A stretch of 23,048 nt of DNA from an uncultured Eubacteriales bacterium. Lineage in GTDB: Bacteria > Bacillota > Clostridia > Peptostreptococcales > Anaerovoracaceae. The notes beneath the pieces were generated by a model. That model worked only from the letters and a program-made list of their open reading frames with translations, was not told the DNA's origin and searched no databases. Shown here piece after piece: positions 15,481 to 22,492 of the stretch. The first letter of the stretch is position 1; every line of letters starts with the position of its first letter. The stretch spans positions 1 to 23,048 of the forward strand of contig CAJLHL010000030.1 of the NCBI GenBank assembly GCA_905206455.1, given 5' to 3'. The position numbers and the translations under genes are program-made.

Positions 15481-15897
15481 ATGGCTGATAACGAACGCTA
15501 TACCACAGTGCCGCAATTTACAGAATCAGAGGTGGCTCAATCCACCATACCGGCGGACAATATACTCAGTCTCAATTCTCTGGGACCCAGCGCCGGACAA
15601 TTTCAAAATGACAATCCCAATACCTGGGTCGTCCAGGTCCCGCAGAACCGCCTTCTGCCCGAAGGCTACACCGAAGTGCTCGATGTCTATAATATCCAAT
15701 ACCTCAACGGATATCTCAGAACGCAAATCGGCAACTATTGCTCTGTCCAGCTGCTCTTAGGCATCAGCGGCATCGAAACCAAGGAAGGAGTTTTAGTCGG
15801 CGTGGGAGTTAACTATATCATCCTCAAAATACCGGATACAGAAGATACCCTGATCCTGGATTTCTATTCCATCAAAGCCATCACAGTCTACGCATAA
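15481..15897 (+). CDS. gerQ: GerQ-family spore coat protein
   Basis: A 138-residue protein with an N-terminal Thr/Ser/Asn-rich part (1-80) and a conserved C-terminal GerQ domain (about 81-138: YLRTQIGNYCSVQLLLG ... YIILKIPDTEDTLILDFYSIKAITVY). In Bacillus GerQ is needed to localise CwlJ at the spore coat and is later crosslinked; the cwlJ-gerQ gene pair is conserved. I chose the ATG at 15481 because GAAAGGA precedes it by 7 bases. Six codons further upstream the frame would overlap the cwlJ stop. The N-terminal part is shorter in Gln than in Bacillus, so transglutaminase crosslinking need not apply. Confidence 0.85.
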   Translation: MADNERYTTVPQFTESEVAQSTIPADNILSLNSLGPSAGQFQNDNPNTWVVQVPQNRLLPEGYTEVLDVYNIQYLNGYLRTQIGNYCSVQLLLGISGIETKEGVLVGVGVNYIILKIPDTEDTLILDFYSIKAITVYA

Positions 15898-16039
15898 GAT
15901 CCGCTGTAAAATATCCCGTTTCACAGAAAAAACACATAACCGACCGAAATCCGAAAATTGCCTTTATGTTATATACATCGTCGTCTGCATAAACACAATT
16001 ATAAATCAAATATATAAAAAAATACTCTCACACGAGAAA

Positions 16040-16067
16040 ACAGGGAGCGGTTTTTTCCGCTCCCTGT
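16040..16067. terminator. Bidirectional terminator between gerQ and the ABC operon
   Basis: ACAGGGAGCGG (16040-16050) and CCGCTCCCTGT (16057-16067) form a perfect 11-bp stem around a T6 loop. The plus strand continues with CTTCTCTTTTCT and the minus strand with TTTTCTCG. It serves both convergent units. The AT-rich stretch 15898-16039 shows no gene. Confidence 0.85.
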
Positions 16068-16107
16068 CTTCTCTTTTCTCCGAATCCTGTCCGCCGTTTT
16101 TCCACTC

Positions 16108-16290
16108 TTAAAATCTCAGAACTGTTCCGACAAAGATCAAAACAGACGAGAGTATGGACAGACCCCCGACCGCCGCCATGACAGCGGTAAAATACAGCGG
16201 AACCTTTTTCGCTGTGAAAACTGAGAACAGAATCAGAGCTGCTCCCAAAAGCACACCGATAACACATGCGATCGTTATAACTGCTGACAT
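16108..16290 (-). CDS. Small two-helix membrane protein
   Basis: A 60-residue protein with two hydrophobic helices (about 2-21 and 29-57) joined by the short polar turn FTAKKVPLY. I do not recognise a family. Support for a real gene is its place 60 bases after the ABC permease and before the operon terminator, an SD (AAAGGA) 9-10 bases before the ATG, and continuous hydrophobic patterning. The frame is open six codons further to a GTG, but that codon precedes the SD. It may be a small partner or stabiliser of the ABC permease, which is inference from context only. Confidence 0.6.
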   Translation of the reverse strand: MSAVITIACVIGVLLGAALILFSVFTAKKVPLYFTAVMAAVGGLSILSSVLIFVGTVLRF

Positions 16291-16353
16291 TGAAAAACAT
16301 CCTTTCACGCCGCGCGTCTGCCGTCCCCCTGCGGCAGGCGGCCGCTGCCGGTA

Positions 16354-17196
16354 TTATTCGAGGTTCAGCTTGTTTTTCATAAAATAGTTCGTTATAAAGA
16401 ATAATATAACACATTTCACCAGACAATAGAGCGCCGTAACGGTAATGCCGATATTTAACGCGCTGCCTGCAGCCATCGATCCCACCAGGATATTCACACT
16501 GCTGTCCATGAGAGCCGATCCGGAAACCGACATGAGAATCACAGATATGATCTGGAAAACGACGCTGATAGCGATGTACGCTGCAAAACTGCAGACCACC
16601 TTATAGCGGTTCTGCGTCTGACCGATAGACATCGCCGCATACAGCTGCAGAACCGAGGCTACGGTAGACGCCACGACCATCACCAGAGTCATAAAGAGAA
16701 TATACGCTCCGCTGACCCCCATCTGAGAGAAACCGTACTTCACGTTGTTCCATGCGTCTCCCAGAACAGAGAAAGTAATACTGCTGAAGTCCACCGCCAG
16801 AGTAGACAATATGAGCACTGATACGATGACGACCAGTACGCTTACGAAACTCCAGACTACAGCTGCGATCAGCTTTGCCGTGATATGCTGCCAGCTCTTT
16901 ACCGGCAGCATATTCATCAGGTATCCTTCGTTTTGCAGCAGATTTTTATAAAAGCGGAGTAAAATCACGATGAAGGTGATGACGACTACCGCGCAGAGAA
17001 ACATCGCGTAGAGAAATACGATCAACGTGCTGATAATCCCTACGAAAGGAAAGGCGCTGCCGCCCATACCGTCATTGAAATTATTCAGCCCTAAAATAAG
17101 GCGGCTGACGCAGGCGATGATGATCAGGGCCGCGTAGAGCAGACCCAGCGTTCTCCCCGTAGCTTTAAATTCGTATTTTATGAGATTTTTTAACAT
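16354..17196 (-). CDS. ABC-2 type transporter permease
   Basis: A 280-residue membrane protein with about six to seven hydrophobic segments, beginning MLKNLIKYEFKATGRTLGLLY, the usual start of permeases in YtrA-regulated systems. The family-like YLMNMLPVKSWQHITAKLIAAVVWS (about 92-116) follows the second helix; this is the conserved cytoplasmic loop thought to contact the ATPase. Its start overlaps the end of the ATPase gene by 7 bases, showing tight coupling. Substrate unknown; related YtrA-type systems are induced by wall-active antibiotics or export peptides. Confidence 0.82.
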   Translation of the reverse strand: MLKNLIKYEFKATGRTLGLLYAALIIIACVSRLILGLNNFNDGMGGSAFPFVGIISTLIVFLYAMFLCAVVVITFIVILLRFYKNLLQNEGYLMNMLPVKSWQHITAKLIAAVVWSFVSVLVVIVSVLILSTLAVDFSSITFSVLGDAWNNVKYGFSQMGVSGAYILFMTLVMVVASTVASVLQLYAAMSIGQTQNRYKVVCSFAAYIAISVVFQIISVILMSVSGSALMDSSVNILVGSMAAGSALNIGITVTALYCLVKCVILFFITNYFMKNKLNLE

Positions 17197-17894
17197 CTGA
17201 AGACCTCCCTGAAATATTCATCTACCGATTTTCCTTCATTTTCGCGGATATCATCCACAGACCTGCACAGAGCGATCTGCCCGTTCTGAATGAAAATCAC
17301 ATCATCGAGAACCTGTTCCACATCAGCGATCAGATGAGTAGAGATGATGACAGAAGCGTCTTCATTGTAATTTGTAATAATCGTTCTCAGAATATAGTCT
17401 CTCGCCGCCGGATCCACGCCGCCGATAGGCTCATCCAGCAGATAAAGCTGCGCCTGCCTGCTCATGGCCAGAATCAGCTGTACTTTTTCCTTCGTTCCCT
17501 TGGACAGCGTCTTCAGACGAAGCTTCGGGTTGATATTGAGTATCTTTAACATATCTTCCGCCTTGCCCGGATTAAAATCCTCAAAGAAATCACAGAAAAA
17601 CTTCAGAAGATTTTCTACGGTCATATAATCCGGAAGATATTCCGTCGCCGGCAGAAACGAGACAATCTTCTTCGTCTCCGGTCCCGGATGGTATCCCCCG
17701 ATGATAATCTCGCCCTCCGACGGGACGAGAAGCCCGTTGGCCAGCTTCATAAATGTAGTCTTTCCGCTTCCGTTTGGTCCCAGAAGACCGATAATCCTGC
17801 CTCTCGGAATATCCATATTGACACCGGACAGAGCGGAATGATAGCCGAAATTCTTACTGAGGTTCCGGCATGAAAGAATGCTGTCATTCATCAT
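17190..17894 (-). CDS. ABC transporter ATP-binding protein
   Basis: A 234-residue nucleotide-binding subunit with all catalytic motifs: Walker A GPNGSGKT (39-46), signature LSKGTKEKVQ (130-139), Walker B LYLLDEP (150-156), D-loop GGVD and H-loop STH (185-187). The signature has Lys for Ser-Gly (LSKGT instead of LSGGQ), common in this exporter subgroup. GAGGAG lies before two adjacent ATG codons; I use the first. With the overlapping permease gene it forms one exporter, and the upstream GntR regulator is the likely controller. Confidence 0.92.
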   Translation of the reverse strand: MMNDSILSCRNLSKNFGYHSALSGVNMDIPRGRIIGLLGPNGSGKTTFMKLANGLLVPSEGEIIIGGYHPGPETKKIVSFLPATEYLPDYMTVENLLKFFCDFFEDFNPGKAEDMLKILNINPKLRLKTLSKGTKEKVQLILAMSRQAQLYLLDEPIGGVDPAARDYILRTIITNYNEDASVIISTHLIADVEQVLDDVIFIQNGQIALCRSVDDIRENEGKSVDEYFREVFRC

Positions 17895-18114
17895 AAATTT
17901 TCTCCTCTAATCAAGTACCTTTCTCAAATAAACTGTCATTTCCTCTGAACCGGTCAGCCCCTCTTTTCCAGCGGAGGAAAGATCCCCTGAACCGCCGGTA
18001 TCCGACCATCCCCCGTCAGATACCGGCACGTGTAATAAATCGCCGCGTCTCAGACTTCCGCCCCCTTTTCGGAAATCCGCTCTGAATCTTTTCTCACGGC
18101 TGTTTTCCGCCTTT
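17895..18114 (-). other. 220-base gap inside the GntR-ABC operon
   Basis: A 71-codon frame (18122-17907, GTG start overlapping the gntR stop) spans the gap. It has no convincing SD and no recognised family, and is Gly/Ser/Arg-rich, so I do not call it a gene. At RNA level the gap is hairpin-rich: CCGGTATC (17995-18002) pairs with GATACCGG (18019-18026), with a further GAC/GTC inside. A processing site or spacing device between regulator and transporter is possible. Confidence 0.4.
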
Positions 18115-18480
18115 TCAGTCACCGGTTCTCGCCTGGCGGATCAATTCGATAACCTCCTGTTTCCCGATTCTCAGGTCCCCCATCTGCCTGAGAAATTCTT
18201 CAATCCGCTGACCTGCCAGACGGCTGCGTTCCGACGCGATTTTTGATTCATCTTCCGTGATAAACCGACCGCTGGTACGTACAGCATAAATCAATCCCGA
18301 TCCCTCTAATTCTGTGAGTGCTTTCTGCATCGTATTCGGATTGACGGAAGCCTCACCCGCCAGTTCCCGCACAGACGGCAGACGGCTGCCCGGCTCGTAT
18401 CTCCCCGTGATGATGCGCAGGCGTATCACATCTACAATCTGTGCGTAAATGGGCTTCTGATTGTCAAATTTCCACTCCAT
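18115..18480 (-). CDS. GntR-family regulator, YtrA subfamily
   Basis: A 121-residue repressor with an N-terminal winged helix (about 8-75: PIYAQIVDVIRLRIITGRYEPGSRLPSVRELA, then NPNTMQKALTELEGSGLIY). It has only a short C-terminal helical tail (about 80-121) for dimerisation, which is the YtrA form lacking a ligand domain. The frame extends 21 codons upstream, but MEWKFDNQKPIY is the family start; the SD GGGGGT is close (4 bases). The palindrome at 18555-18588 overlaps its promoter, so it probably represses itself and the ABC genes downstream. Confidence 0.88.
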   Translation of the reverse strand: MEWKFDNQKPIYAQIVDVIRLRIITGRYEPGSRLPSVRELAGEASVNPNTMQKALTELEGSGLIYAVRTSGRFITEDESKIASERSRLAGQRIEEFLRQMGDLRIGKQEVIELIRQARTGD

Positions 18481-18554
18481 TTTACCCCCTGTTCCTTTTC
18501 TGTAAATACAGATCTTTCTGTCTTCCTTCGACCCGAAACGCAATCTGTATTACT

Positions 18555-18610
18555 GTATTATTGTACTGCGTTTCTAATACAATAATACATATAGGACATC
18601 CTTCTGTCAA
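18555..18610 (-). promoter_or_regulatory. Promoter and GntR operator of the ABC operon
   Basis: A strong promoter TTGACA (18610-18605), 17 bases, TATTAT (18587-18582) reads leftward. A perfect 11-bp inverted repeat, GTATTATTGTA (18555-18565) and TACAATAATAC (18578-18588) with a 12-base spacer, covers the -10 box and the start point. A third related half-site (GTATTACTG) follows at 18547-18555. This is the layout expected for autorepression by a YtrA-type dimer. Confidence 0.78.
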
Positions 18611-18624
18611 TAGAAAATTTCTGA

Positions 18625-18665
18625 AAATAAAAAACGCTCTCCGCTTCAGAATTCCGCGGAGAGCG
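18625..18665 (-). terminator. Rho-independent terminator after the SLH gene and hairpin region
   Basis: CGCTCTCCGC (18665-18656 on the minus strand) pairs perfectly with GCGGAGAGCG (18644-18635) across 11 bases and is followed by TTTTTTATTTTC. It ends transcripts coming from the minus-strand genes on the right. Confidence 0.85.
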
Positions 18666-18688
18666 CCCTTATCTGCAAAATAATTTAC

Positions 18689-18898
18689 GATTCGTCCAGG
18701 ATAAAAATACTGTCGCATGTTACACATGCGGCTAAATCCGCTATAAAACACGCCTTTTACCGCGTATATACGCGAAGCATTGAGTTTCAGCAAATCGGAG
18801 ATTTGAGAAACTCTCGCATGAGACCTGCTAACGATTTACTTTGCAAATCAGGTCGGGACTTCAGGGGGATCAGTCTGTGTATTCGTAACGAATCCACA
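18689..18898 (-). ncRNA. Candidate structured RNA or structured 3' untranslated region
   Basis: Six inverted repeats fill 210 bases: 18714-18720/18724-18730, 18728-18731/18738-18741 (overlapping the first), palindrome 18761-18774, 18782-18788/18807-18813 with inner 18791-18796/18800-18805, 18822-18826/18850-18854 with inner 18833-18837/18845-18849, and 18876-18885/18889-18898. GATTCGT (18689-18695) is complementary to ACGAATC (18888-18894) and could close the whole set. I assign the minus strand because a terminator follows on that strand; a plus-strand RNA would have none. A possible promoter on the minus strand has TACAAT (18924-18919) but a poor -35. I recognise no known RNA family. Confidence 0.4.
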
Positions 18899-18947
18899 AT
18901 CTTTAAAAACACTTCCTATTGTAATGACTCATGCCTCTTGTCAGAAT

Positions 18948-20858
18948 TTATCCGGCGATTTTTTCGCAGAAATTCTTCAGAATCTGCGCAGCTTCCGCTC
19001 TGGATGCCGTCCCTTTCGGATCCAGCGTACCGTCGTCTCTCCCGCTGATCAGGCCGCTGCCCACAGCCCACTTCACAGCGTCCGCCGCGTAAGAGCTGAC
19101 CTCATGACCGTCAGAATAACCCGAGGATTCCGATATAAGGTCGACTCCTTGTCCCGCAGAAGTCACATCCATCCCCGCGTCTTTTGCATAACGGTAAAAA
19201 ATTACCGCCATCTGTTCCCTGGTGATATCATCTGACGGTCCGAAAGACTCTTCATCGTATCCTGTTACAATCTCCCGGCTGCTCGCCCAGGATACCGCGT
19301 CTTCATACCAGGAACCGTCTTCCACGTCTGAAAAGCGGTTCGGCGTTTCGGCTGACGGTGTTCCCGCCAGGCGATGAAGAATCGTAACGGTCATGCCGCG
19401 GTTCAGCTTCTGCGCCGGCGAAAAAAGATTATCAGAAATACCGTTCATCAATCCCTCTGAAACGACATAAGAAACGGCGTCATAATACCAGCTGTCCGCC
19501 GCCACATCGGAAAACATACCTTCCGTCTGCGTTCCGTCGTCCGGTTCTTCCTTTCCATCCTCCGGATCGGTTCCCGGCCGGCCGTCATCCTCCGATGCAT
19601 CCGCTCCGTAGTAATCCGCCAGAAAAGACGGGATCTGCACATCATCCTTCATCATGCGGTAACGGAAATGAATCTCTCCGCCGATACCGCCGATCTTTCG
19701 ATTCAGATCCATCTGGCGTTTCAGCTCCGCTGTGCCGTTCCATACGCTGGAGGGATCTCCTGACGCTTCCGCGGATTTGTAGTCCGCCAGACCTATGTAA
19801 AGCTCCGTATCGGTATCGGAAAGTATATCGCTCCACCACTGCGCCAGAACCTGATAATCCGCGATACTATACCCGATATTCCAGTAGATCTGCGGAGCAA
19901 GGTAATCCACGATGCCTTCCCTCGCCCAGAAGACGGTATCCGCATAATAATCGCTGTACGACTCGGTGCCTTTCGTATCGCTTCCCTCCGGAAGAGTGGA
20001 TTTATTTGCCCAGATGCCGAAAGGGCTGACACCGAAGGAAATCTCACTGTCCGCTTCGTGCAGTTCTTCATCTAAAGTTCGGATCAATTGATTGACATTA
20101 TCTCTTCGAAAATCGCCGATATCGTCAAAACCGCCGCCGTATTTTTCATAGGAGGCCTGATCGTTGAAATCCTGGCCCGGATAAAAATAATCGTCCAGGT
20201 GGATGCCGTCCACATCGTAGTTCTTCACGATCTCCAGCGCCCCGTCTGTCACCAGTCTTCGCACCTGAGGCAGGGCAGGATCGAAGTAGTAATTCCCCCC
20301 GTACTGAACGAGCCATTCCGGATGCTGTTTTGCCGGATTTTCGGAGGACATAGCCTGGTATTCCCCTTCGCCGCTTCGGGTCACCCGATAGGGGTTGATC
20401 CAGGCGTGGAACTCCATGCCTCTCTCATGCGCGGCTTCCACCCAGTATTCCAGAGGGTCAAAACCGTTTTCCGGCGCTTTTCCCTGTGTTCCGGTAAGAT
20501 ACCTGCTCCACGGATAATATTCCGATTCGTAGAGAGCATCCGCCGACGGACGCACCTGCAAAAAGACAGCGTTCATTCCCATAGCTTTGGAATCGTCCAG
20601 TATTTCATCGGCCTGCTGACGGAGAGCCTCCTCATCTGCGGTCACCGCTTCCGGATAGTCCAGAGAATACACGGTGGATACCCAGACGCCCCTCATTTCG
20701 CCGTCCCCCTCCGGGGTGCTGTCTTTGGCATAGACAGCGGAAAGAAGCGATCCCAGAATCGTATAACCGATAAAGATCACCAAAACCACGACAGCCGTTA
20801 TGGTAATCATTCTCTTTCGTTTCTGCTGATATGTTTTGTCGCTTTGTTTTTCTGCCAT
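18948..20858 (-). CDS. Membrane-anchored GHL10 (DUF187) glycosidase-like protein with three SLH domains
   Basis: A 636-residue protein: cytoplasmic basic N terminus, one membrane helix (about 17-43), a GHL10 domain (about 53-415), an acidic linker (420-447) and three SLH domains (about 449-495, 508-556, 580-632). GHL10 signatures are EMRGVWVSTVYSLDYP, FHAWINPYRV (150-159), YDVDGIHLDDYFYP (214-227), FGVSPFGIW (275-283) and DYLAPQIYW. These are family 10 glycosyl-hydrolase-like TIM barrels that probably act on peptidoglycan or secondary wall glycans. SLH domains bind pyruvylated wall polymers. I chose the ATG at 20858 (SD GAAGGGAAGGG); the open frame upstream to 21074 lacks family features. The 212-base gap before it holds a CTCTG/CAGAG hairpin and no clear promoter. 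Confidence 0.88.
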   Translation of the reverse strand: MAEKQSDKTYQQKRKRMITITAVVVLVIFIGYTILGSLLSAVYAKDSTPEGDGEMRGVWVSTVYSLDYPEAVTADEEALRQQADEILDDSKAMGMNAVFLQVRPSADALYESEYYPWSRYLTGTQGKAPENGFDPLEYWVEAAHERGMEFHAWINPYRVTRSGEGEYQAMSSENPAKQHPEWLVQYGGNYYFDPALPQVRRLVTDGALEIVKNYDVDGIHLDDYFYPGQDFNDQASYEKYGGGFDDIGDFRRDNVNQLIRTLDEELHEADSEISFGVSPFGIWANKSTLPEGSDTKGTESYSDYYADTVFWAREGIVDYLAPQIYWNIGYSIADYQVLAQWWSDILSDTDTELYIGLADYKSAEASGDPSSVWNGTAELKRQMDLNRKIGGIGGEIHFRYRMMKDDVQIPSFLADYYGADASEDDGRPGTDPEDGKEEPDDGTQTEGMFSDVAADSWYYDAVSYVVSEGLMNGISDNLFSPAQKLNRGMTVTILHRLAGTPSAETPNRFSDVEDGSWYEDAVSWASSREIVTGYDEESFGPSDDITREQMAVIFYRYAKDAGMDVTSAGQGVDLISESSGYSDGHEVSSYAADAVKWAVGSGLISGRDDGTLDPKGTASRAEAAQILKNFCEKIAG

Positions 20859-21070
20859 ATTCCCTTCCCTTCTGAACCATTGTGTCGTTCTCATACTCTG
20901 CAAGCGCACCTGCCAGAGTTTTTCTTTGAATTGAATTTCCCTTTTGTATTTTCGTGTATGGCTGACGGCTCCTCTTGGGTGAATCTGCGGAAAACCGCAT
21001 CGGCCTCTGACCGATCGCGCTCCGCCGGCACTCCGCCTGCCCCTTCCGGTCCGTCCTGATTTTCTTATTT

Positions 21071-21796
21071 TCACATTTCCTCAAAGACGGCGTCTTTGAG
21101 AATTTCTCTGCCGTTGGCATCGATAAAATCTATCGTTTCCTGTCCGCAGATCTCTGTCAGAGTCTTTACCGCGCTGCCCAAGTCAGGCGGTCTCCACTCG
21201 CAGCTGTGACAGTCAGAACCCAGCAGATGAATTTTTTTCGTCTCAAACAGCGGCGTATAATACGGGATATTTTTCGGACTGTTGAGGTAAATCGCATTCA
21301 TCTGAATTTTAACCGGCATTTCATAATAGTGTTCGATATATTCTGTCTTCGTAAAAGTGTGAAAATACCGGTCGATATGAGGAAGAATCGGTGTCAGTCC
21401 CGAGTGCAGGGCGATATCATCGATGGTCCGCACCACGGATTCAGACCACGGAATAAACGGCATCTCGGTCATGATATGCTTCGTGCCGTTGATACAGAGT
21501 TCCGGAAGATAATCCCAGGTATTCATCCCCGGAATATATTCCACTTCCGCCCCCAGCACGACTTTCGGAATCATCTTCCGATCCTCGTCGGTGAGGGCCT
21601 CCCGGATCTCATTCAGACGCTCTCTCCGCTCTCTGAGAAACGTATTGATCTTATGTTCTCCCAATCGGAAGTGAGGTGTGAATACCATGGTATCGATCCC
21701 CTGGCTGTAACTCATTTTCATCATCGTGATAGACTCTTCTACGCTGTGAGACCCGTCGTCGATATCGTGTATCACATGGGAATGAAAATCGATCAT
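21071..21796 (-). CDS. CpsB/YwqE-like PHP-family tyrosine-protein phosphatase
   Basis: A 241-residue PHP-domain enzyme. Metal ligands are in DFHSHVIHDIDDGS (3-16), TPHFR (40-44), GAEVEY, ILPHIDRY and GSDCHS near residue 193. This pattern, with the early DDGS, marks the CpsB/CapC/YwqE group, manganese-dependent phosphatases that dephosphorylate bacterial tyrosine kinases controlling capsule or exopolysaccharide synthesis. No such kinase is seen here. A histidinol-phosphatase-like activity is a less likely alternative. SD AAGGGGG precedes the ATG. It lies between thiN and the SLH protein on one strand, with gaps of 72 and 212 bases. Confidence 0.82.
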   Translation of the reverse strand: MIDFHSHVIHDIDDGSHSVEESITMMKMSYSQGIDTMVFTPHFRLGEHKINTFLRERRERLNEIREALTDEDRKMIPKVVLGAEVEYIPGMNTWDYLPELCINGTKHIMTEMPFIPWSESVVRTIDDIALHSGLTPILPHIDRYFHTFTKTEYIEHYYEMPVKIQMNAIYLNSPKNIPYYTPLFETKKIHLLGSDCHSCEWRPPDLGSAVKTLTEICGQETIDFIDANGREILKDAVFEEM

Positions 21797-21820
21797 AGGA
21801 ACCCCCTTAAACTTTCAAAC

Positions 21821-21844
21821 AGAAACCCGTCCCTTTCCGGACGG
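21821..21844 (-). terminator. Weak terminator-like hairpin behind thiN
   Basis: CCGTCC and GGACGG (21844-21827) form a 6-bp stem with a 6-base loop, followed by the broken T-stretch TTTCTGTTT. It could partly end transcription between thiN and the phosphatase gene. Confidence 0.35.
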
Positions 21845-21868
21845 CAGAACCGGCGCTGTCCATGCCGA

Positions 21869-22492
21869 TCAGTCCAAATCAGACAGGACGATGAGAAGCG
21901 TTCCCTGCGCCGCTGTCACGACAGCAGATGAACTGACAAATTCATTGCTGACGCCTATCGGATAGGTATTCGTCAGAACCGCCTCCTGCAGAGGATACTT
22001 GAGGCCTCTCAGCGAGACGCCCCGCACCTCGCTGCCCGCAGCGAAGACAGAAAGCCACTTCCAATATCCTTTTTTTACCATAATGGAATCATTATGAATC
22101 GCAAAGATCTGATGATGTTCGTCGATCAGATGACAGACTGCGCCGTGCTGCGCTGCAAAAGCCGTCAGCGAAATATTGGCCAGCGTATGATCGATTCTGC
22201 CCCCCAGACCTCCGATAATCATAATGTCATCGTAACCTCTGCGCATGGCTTCTTTCAGGGCAAGAAGCGTATCGGTATCATCTTTTTCCGGTACCGCCCG
22301 GAGAATCTCCATGGAAGGATTTACCGCACCATTGAAAGAATCGAAATCACTGACCAGCAGATCCGGCACGATTCCCGCTTTCATCGCGTGAATATATCCT
22401 CCGTCACAGGCGATGACAAAATCCGACTGCTTAAAATTAGAGGGAAAAAAGCAATTCGGCGCCCCCGAAATAATCAGACATCTGTTTGTCAT
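21869..22492 (-). CDS. thiN: Thiamine pyrophosphokinase
   Basis: A 207-residue enzyme with the N-terminal catalytic domain carrying VIACDGGYIHAMKAGIVPDLLVSDFDSF (26-53), PEKDDTDTLLALKEA (68-82) and GGLGGRIDHTLANI (93-106). The acidic residues bind magnesium and pyrophosphoryl groups. A C-terminal beta domain (about 120-207) binds thiamine. It transfers pyrophosphate from ATP to thiamine to give thiamine diphosphate. The ATG overlaps the stop of the CCA-adding gene by four bases, so it is read as the second gene of that operon. In Bacillus it sits elsewhere (near rsgA-rpe), so this linkage is different. Confidence 0.92.
   Translation of the reverse strand: MTNRCLIISGAPNCFFPSNFKQSDFVIACDGGYIHAMKAGIVPDLLVSDFDSFNGAVNPSMEILRAVPEKDDTDTLLALKEAMRRGYDDIMIIGGLGGRIDHTLANISLTAFAAQHGAVCHLIDEHHQIFAIHNDSIMVKKGYWKWLSVFAAGSEVRGVSLRGLKYPLQEAVLTNTYPIGVSNEFVSSSAVVTAAQGTLLIVLSDLD

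Noticed and set aside
18715..18750. tRNA-like start GCGGATTTAGC on the minus strand, as in some phenylalanine tRNAs
   Set aside because: No D-arm, anticodon stem or GGTTC T-loop follows at the right distance; the bases are explained by overlapping hairpins.
18689..18898. The hairpin array as a CRISPR or tandem repeat
   Set aside because: The hairpins differ from each other in sequence and size, and there are no regular spacers or direct repeats.
20900..20916. Sigma-54-like sequence TGGCAGGTGCGCTTGCA upstream of the SLH gene
   Set aside because: The distance between the GG and GC elements is one base too long for sigma-54, which does not tolerate this, and the bases fall in a CTCTG/CAGAG hairpin.
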